From contig NZ_CAUQDV010000002.1 in the NCBI RefSeq assembly GCF_963517015.1, positions 496,001-560,000 on the forward strand: a stretch of 64,000 bases of DNA. Direction: 5' to 3'. This DNA comes from an uncultured Devosia sp. Lineage in GTDB: Bacteria > Pseudomonadota > Alphaproteobacteria > Rhizobiales > Devosiaceae. Position numbers and translations under genes: made by a program. This document shows positions 59,816 to 64,000 of this stretch, piece after piece. A model generated the notes under the pieces. It had not been told where the DNA came from. It saw only the letters and a list, made by a program, of their open reading frames with translations, and made no database searches. Every line of letters starts with the position of its first letter. Positions within the stretch are counted from its first letter, which is position 1.

Positions 59816-62800
59816 TCAGACCGGCTGGCTGCCCAGAACGGCCAGAAGACGTGGGTTGATAGCGCCGGATTCGGTCATGCCCGTGCCACGCTCGAAGGCC
59901 TTGATGGCTTCGCTGGTCTTGGGGCCGGCCATGCCATCCGGGGCGCCGACATCGAAGCCGAGCTTGCCCAGAGCCATCTGCACCTTGGAGACGACGTCGC
60001 GGGTGGTGATGTTCTGGCCAGGATCGAATGTCTCGGACCAGGTGCCGAGCGGCGCGAAATTGGCCGCAAGATCCAAGGCCTCTGGTTTCCAGATCGCGGT
60101 GTCAGCATTGATCTTGCCGACAGCTTCGGCGCTCAGCGACTTGGCCATGTCGTCACGGGCCTGGCCGGCATCCTTGTCACCATTGCGGGCAGCCAGCGAG
60201 AACCACTTGTAGGACTGTTCAAAGTTCTGCTCGACGCCCAGGCCGCGGGCATAAAGCATGCCCAGGTTGAACTGGCTGTCGGTCATGCCCTTGGCAGCGG
60301 CCTGCTCGAACCATTCGGCAGCGGCCTCGAACTCCTGCTCGCCCAGATTGCCACCGGCATAGAGCGCTGCGAGATTATGCATAGCCATGCGATTGCCGGC
60401 TTCGGCAGCGCGCTGGTACCAGAGCTTGGCGACTTCGAGGTCCTTTTCGACGCCTTGACCGGCCTCGTAGAGACTGCCCAGACGGTATTGGGCGGGGACG
60501 AAGCCCTGGGCTGCAGCGCGTTCATACCACTTTGCAGCTTCGGCATAGTCTTGGGTGACGGCGCGGCCTTCGGTATAGATAGCACCGATTTCGAACTGGG
60601 CGCGCACGTCGCCATCGGCAGCAGCCTGGCGCAGGTCGAGCGGACCGACGCCGTCCGGGGGCAGATCGAAGGTTTGCGGTGCGCTTGCGGGTTCGGCTTC
60701 TTCAGCACTGGTGTCGATCACGGGCTGTTTGGCCGTGGCGGTCAGGGTGCGCGGCATGGCTGTCGCTGTTGCGGACCGGCTAAAACCGACGGGCTGGTTG
60801 GGATTGATCGAGCCGGTGGGCGTGGCGTCGATCATGTCGATAACGCGCGGGTCGGGATGGACCAGGGAGACATCGCCCGAGGAGGCCGGAACCGCAGGTG
60901 TGGGTTCGACCGCAGGCTCGGCTGCGGGCTGGACCGGCGCCGGCGATGACGTGCCCATGCGCTGGATGACGAGGTTGAGTGCCAGCATGGAGACGGCAAC
61001 CAACACCGCGGCCAGCAACAGCGCCCTGCGATTGCGCGCGAGGAAGTTCTGCGTTTCGACCGGCGCATCGATGTCGCCATCCACGCCGAAGGCAAGAGCA
61101 ACCGGCGCGACCTTGGCCGGCTTTTCCTTCTTCAGCTTGATCGGCTTGGCTGGCTTTTCGGCCTTGACGACCGGCGCCACAGGCTCTGGCGCCTCGATGG
61201 CTGTGTCGGTGGCCGGCTGGGATGGCTTGAAACGCGATAACGCGCGGCCGATCACCGAATTGCCAGACGCGGTGCCTGTTGAAGCGGCTTCCTGCTTGGC
61301 GCGCTGGGCGCGGCGGGCGGCAGCAACGAAAGTGCTGGTGCTGCTGGTGCTCGTGGGCGCTTCGACCGCAGGCGTCACCGGCTTCACCGGTTCGGCAAAG
61401 GGATCGGACTCGATGTCGGCAAAGCTCGACTGCGGACGTGGCGGAAGCTGCGCGCTGGTCGGATCATAGGGCTTGGCGGCACTGGTGGTCGACACACTCT
61501 CGGGCGCCACGGCCTGGCGAGGCTGAATGCCCACCTTGGCCTCGAGGGCGGAACGCACGGGACCATTGTCCTTGAAGCCGGGATCGATCAGCGGTGCATC
61601 GTCAGACGGATTGGCCGGCATGACGTCGCTCTTGGCGGCAGAACGCGGCCCGGAGAGCGCTGCCAACATCGCGTCAAAACGGTCGCGCTGCGCGCCATCA
61701 TCTTCGGCCGTCTCGACAAAAGAAGGTTTTGGTGCCGGCGGCGGGGTGGTTTCGCGTGCTGCAACCGGTTCGGCAGCGCGCGGCGCCGGGGTCCCAGCAG
61801 CAGCTGGCTGGCTTGGCCGCGACGTGTTGTCGGCGGACTTGGCGAGGACTGCCTCGAGACGGGTCAGGCGCTCGGCTGTATCCTTGCCGGCAGTGTTGAG
61901 CAGCGCAGTCATGCGCTTTTCGAACTCGCCCATGCTTTCTTCGCTGACACCGGCTGGCGCCGCGGGCGATGCGGATCGAGACACTGCCTCGGAGGTGCGC
62001 TCGGCAACCATGTCGGCCAGGATCTCATAGTCGGGCGTCTTGCCGGCCGACTTGATGAGACCCGAAATACGATCCTCGATGCTCTTAAGGCTTTCGGGAC
62101 CGAACATGGCAACGGGAGCCGGCGCCTTGCGGGTCATGGCATCGCTGGTGCGCTCCGCAACCAGAGTGGCCATGGCTTCCATGCCGGCCGGGTCGGCCTG
62201 GGTATTGGTGTAGAGCGTCGCCAGATCGTTGAGCTGGGCGCCGGTCTCGTCCATGCGCTCCATCAGCAGTTTGAGCTGGCTCTCCACCATGCCGGTATCT
62301 TCGGGCATGCGATCGGACAGAGCTTCGATCTGCGATTCAATGCGGAGGAAGCGTGGCTCCATGCCCGCCAGCACGGCGTCGCGCAGCGAAGCAATATCCT
62401 GCTTGAGACCGGCGACATCGCCATTAGCGGTCTCGAAGCCGCCGATACGGGCAGCCAGAGCGTCAACCTTGGAAACAAGTTTGCCGGGCGCGGCTTCGCC
62501 GTCGTTCAACGCCTTGGTGAAGGCGGCCATTTCAGCGGTCAGGCGTTCGAAGTCGCCTGTGGACAGGGTGACGTTGCGTTCGATGGCGTCGATACGATCA
62601 TAGACGTTGCGCACGCTGTCTTCGATGGCATGCATGGCGGGCGCCAGGGTGTCGGGCGTCGAAGCCTTGCGCTCTTCGCGGACGACCTCGCGCTCCATCT
62701 GCTGCGCCTGCAGTTCGGCCAGTTTACCGACCGTGGTCGAGACGTCGTCGAGACGCTTGTTGAGCGCCGAAAGATCGACCTTGGGGCCGTTCTCGATCAT

Positions 62801-63394
62801 CGTGGCCAGCCCGGCAATCTGGGCCTCGAGGCGCTTGACCTGACCGGTTTCGCCCACGGCGCCAGCGAGCAATTCGACCACATGGGTCAGCTGCTCGACC
62901 TGGCTGGCGACCTCGTTGATGCTGCCATTGTTGGCGCGCTGATGCTTGAGCTCACCCTCGAGGCGCTCGAGGCGACCACTGAGGCCGGAGACCAAGGTGG
63001 TCAGTTCGCGGAATTCGGGCTGGTCGCTGGCGCGGCGGCCCAGAGCTGCAGCAGGCGCCGACATCTGGCGGCCGCGGATTTCAGCAATGGCATTGCTCAG
63101 CGCGTCACGGTCTTCGTCATGGTCGTCGCGCTCGCTGAAGCGATCGACGGCGCGCTTGACGGTCTGCAGTGCCTCGCGGCGACGGACGGATGGCTCGGGG
63201 CCAACCTGTTCGCGCAGATTGCGAACCCGACGGGCAATGCCGGAAAAGGCCGGTTCTTCGCGCTCGACATCGGCATAACGCCCTTCGACCTGATCGAGCA
63301 GAGCGACGAGTTCGCCGCGCAGGGCCTGCCATTCACCGGGCTGCGGTTCATCGGGCAGATCGGACATGTCGGGATTTTGGTAGGCGCGGGCCAT
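59816..63394 (-). CDS. Large coiled-coil, Sel1-repeat and peptidoglycan-binding membrane protein (PodJ-like)
   Basis: 1192 residues. Residues about 50-620 are mostly charged coiled coil (QPEFRELTTLVSGLSGRLERLEGELKHQ; RRLDDV and RIDAIERN-type heptads), then a Pro/Ala-rich linker. One membrane helix lies at about 787-808 (LLLAAVLVAVSMLALNLVI). Four Sel1 repeats follow (about 925-1088; AQFEIGAIYTEGRAVTQDYAEAAKWYERAAAQG and relatives), then a peptidoglycan-binding domain (about 1135-1190; KVQMALGKLGFDVGAPDGMAGPKTSEAIKAF). This cytoplasmic-coil to periplasmic-Sel1 order is that of PodJ-type polar organisers in alphaproteobacteria; a role in polarity or envelope is inferred. Confidence 0.88.
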   Translation of the reverse strand: MARAYQNPDMSDLPDEPQPGEWQALRGELVALLDQVEGRYADVEREEPAFSGIARRVRNLREQVGPEPSVRRREALQTVKRAVDRFSERDDHDEDRDALSNAIAEIRGRQMSAPAAALGRRASDQPEFRELTTLVSGLSGRLERLEGELKHQRANNGSINEVASQVEQLTHVVELLAGAVGETGQVKRLEAQIAGLATMIENGPKVDLSALNKRLDDVSTTVGKLAELQAQQMEREVVREERKASTPDTLAPAMHAIEDSVRNVYDRIDAIERNVTLSTGDFERLTAEMAAFTKALNDGEAAPGKLVSKVDALAARIGGFETANGDVAGLKQDIASLRDAVLAGMEPRFLRIESQIEALSDRMPEDTGMVESQLKLLMERMDETGAQLNDLATLYTNTQADPAGMEAMATLVAERTSDAMTRKAPAPVAMFGPESLKSIEDRISGLIKSAGKTPDYEILADMVAERTSEAVSRSASPAAPAGVSEESMGEFEKRMTALLNTAGKDTAERLTRLEAVLAKSADNTSRPSQPAAAGTPAPRAAEPVAARETTPPPAPKPSFVETAEDDGAQRDRFDAMLAALSGPRSAAKSDVMPANPSDDAPLIDPGFKDNGPVRSALEAKVGIQPRQAVAPESVSTTSAAKPYDPTSAQLPPRPQSSFADIESDPFAEPVKPVTPAVEAPTSTSSTSTFVAAARRAQRAKQEAASTGTASGNSVIGRALSRFKPSQPATDTAIEAPEPVAPVVKAEKPAKPIKLKKEKPAKVAPVALAFGVDGDIDAPVETQNFLARNRRALLLAAVLVAVSMLALNLVIQRMGTSSPAPVQPAAEPAVEPTPAVPASSGDVSLVHPDPRVIDMIDATPTGSINPNQPVGFSRSATATAMPRTLTATAKQPVIDTSAEEAEPASAPQTFDLPPDGVGPLDLRQAAADGDVRAQFEIGAIYTEGRAVTQDYAEAAKWYERAAAQGFVPAQYRLGSLYEAGQGVEKDLEVAKLWYQRAAEAGNRMAMHNLAALYAGGNLGEQEFEAAAEWFEQAAAKGMTDSQFNLGMLYARGLGVEQNFEQSYKWFSLAARNGDKDAGQARDDMAKSLSAEAVGKINADTAIWKPEALDLAANFAPLGTWSETFDPGQNITTRDVVSKVQMALGKLGFDVGAPDGMAGPKTSEAIKAFERGTGMTESGAINPRLLAVLGSQPV

Positions 63395-63606
63395 GGGCTA
63401 GTCCCTGTCACAAAGCGGCGGACCCCTCGCGATTCAACACGAAGGCATGACCGCTATTGTTGGAAAAACATGGTAAAGAACCCGTTAAGTCAGCGTGCAT
63501 TCTGCAAGGACCCACGGGTATTTGGCCGATTTGTGTAGACCAAATGACAGGTCGAAACAGTTGGCGTTATCCGCTAAAAGAGGCTCCCACAGGAGTGCCC
63601 CAGACC

Positions 63607-64000
63607 ATGACCCGTCGCCGCATCATCATCGTCGATGACCACCCGCTGTTCCGCGCTGCGCTCAAGCAGACACTTGCTGGTGGCGATGCGACGGTCACCG
63701 TCGAAGAGGCGGGCGATCTCAATGGGTTAAGCGCAGCGCTCGATGCCGACCGGGACTGCGACCTGGTGCTGCTGGACCTCAATATGCCGGGCGTGCGCGG
63801 GTTTTCCGGACTGCTGCTGCTGCGGGCGCAGTATCCGGATATTCCCGTAATGATCATCTCGGCCGTCGAGGACAATGCCGTCGTCCGCCGAGCCTTCGAA
63901 CTGGGCGCTGCAGGCTATCTTCACAAATCTGTCGGACCGACGGAAATTCGTCGCGCCATCGAGACGGTTTTGTCTGGCGAGGTGTTTGTGCCGGAAGGCA
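63607..64000 (+). CDS. NarL/FixJ-type response regulator, N-terminal part (3' end outside window)
   Basis: 131 residues are visible before the window ends. The receiver domain is complete: Asp10-Asp11 in IIIVDDHPLFRAAL, phosphoacceptor Asp57 in LVLLDLNMPG, SAVED and the Lys of GYLHKSVGP. The DDHPLFRAAL start is typical of LuxR/NarL-type regulators, so a C-terminal HTH is expected beyond base 64000. It is divergent from the large Sel1 protein gene. Confidence 0.9.
   Translation, partial: MTRRRIIIVDDHPLFRAALKQTLAGGDATVTVEEAGDLNGLSAALDADRDCDLVLLDLNMPGVRGFSGLLLLRAQYPDIPVMIISAVEDNAVVRRAFELGAAGYLHKSVGPTEIRRAIETVLSGEVFVPEG

Noticed and set aside
1..64000. CRISPR array, prophage, or rRNA operon
   Set aside because: No regularly spaced direct repeats, phage structural genes or rRNA sequence were seen anywhere in the window.

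Overview
The window is chromosomal DNA of a GC-rich alphaproteobacterium of the Hyphomicrobiales, most likely Devosia or a close relative. This is inferred from gene order, not from a database match. The murA / DUF2948 / hisD / UPF0262 / low-molecular-weight phosphatase / infA / maf / yacG block, the glycine-dependent 5-aminolevulinate synthase behind an Fnr/FixK-type box, and the uronate isomerase, tripartite-carboxylate and sugar ABC systems all fit that group. Genes are dense, many neighbours overlap by 1-4 bases, and convergent ends carry hairpins.

Layout. 1-5953: end of an ATP-grasp / alpha-E operon, a class D beta-lactamase divergent from an ArsR/SRPBCC pair, a DHFR-like protein, a HEAT-like protein and an AEC permease. 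6080-9328: glycerol catabolism (glpD, glpK) separated by hairpin repeats. 9453-10577: an IS110-family element inserted in a palindromic repeat; its transposase gene is frameshifted, but its 5' noncoding end still shows a bridge-RNA-like segment with four guide matches. 10600-14998: CAP lipoprotein, EamA-like permease, APH-like kinase, small membrane proteins, uxaC. 15052-22021: an OmpR-type regulator, a histidine kinase fused in frame to a periplasmic solute-binding protein, and a divergent tctABC operon. 22183-24045: GAF-GGDEF-EAL protein. 24295-30617: housekeeping block bounded by tRNA-Phe and tRNA-Thr. 30620-33555: MOSC protein, amidotransferase, periplasmic protein and a MarR regulator with a Cys/His-rich tail. 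33712-39840: sugar ABC / LacI / GH127 operon without an ATPase gene. 39908-43473: stress and envelope proteins and hemA. 43544-49145: oxidoreductases and their regulators with clear operators. 49210-53218: FixJ-like protein, mscL, hybrid kinase, P-loop kinase. 53291-56486: Lhr-type helicase with PdeM. 56568-59671: sulfur cluster (rhodanese, TIGR02186, TauE/SafE). 59816-64000: a 1192-residue coiled-coil/Sel1/peptidoglycan-binding protein and the start of a NarL-type regulator.

The best candidates for close study are the IS110 bridge RNA, whose four guides can be matched by eye to the element's ends and to the palindrome it sits in, and the kinase/solute-binding-protein fusion. Several regulators also have a clear cognate palindrome beside them: TetR at 45165, MarR at 48567 (three sites exactly 31 bp apart), MarR at 33565, ArsR at 2463 and LacI at 33712. 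All function calls come from reading motifs by eye; no similarity search was run.
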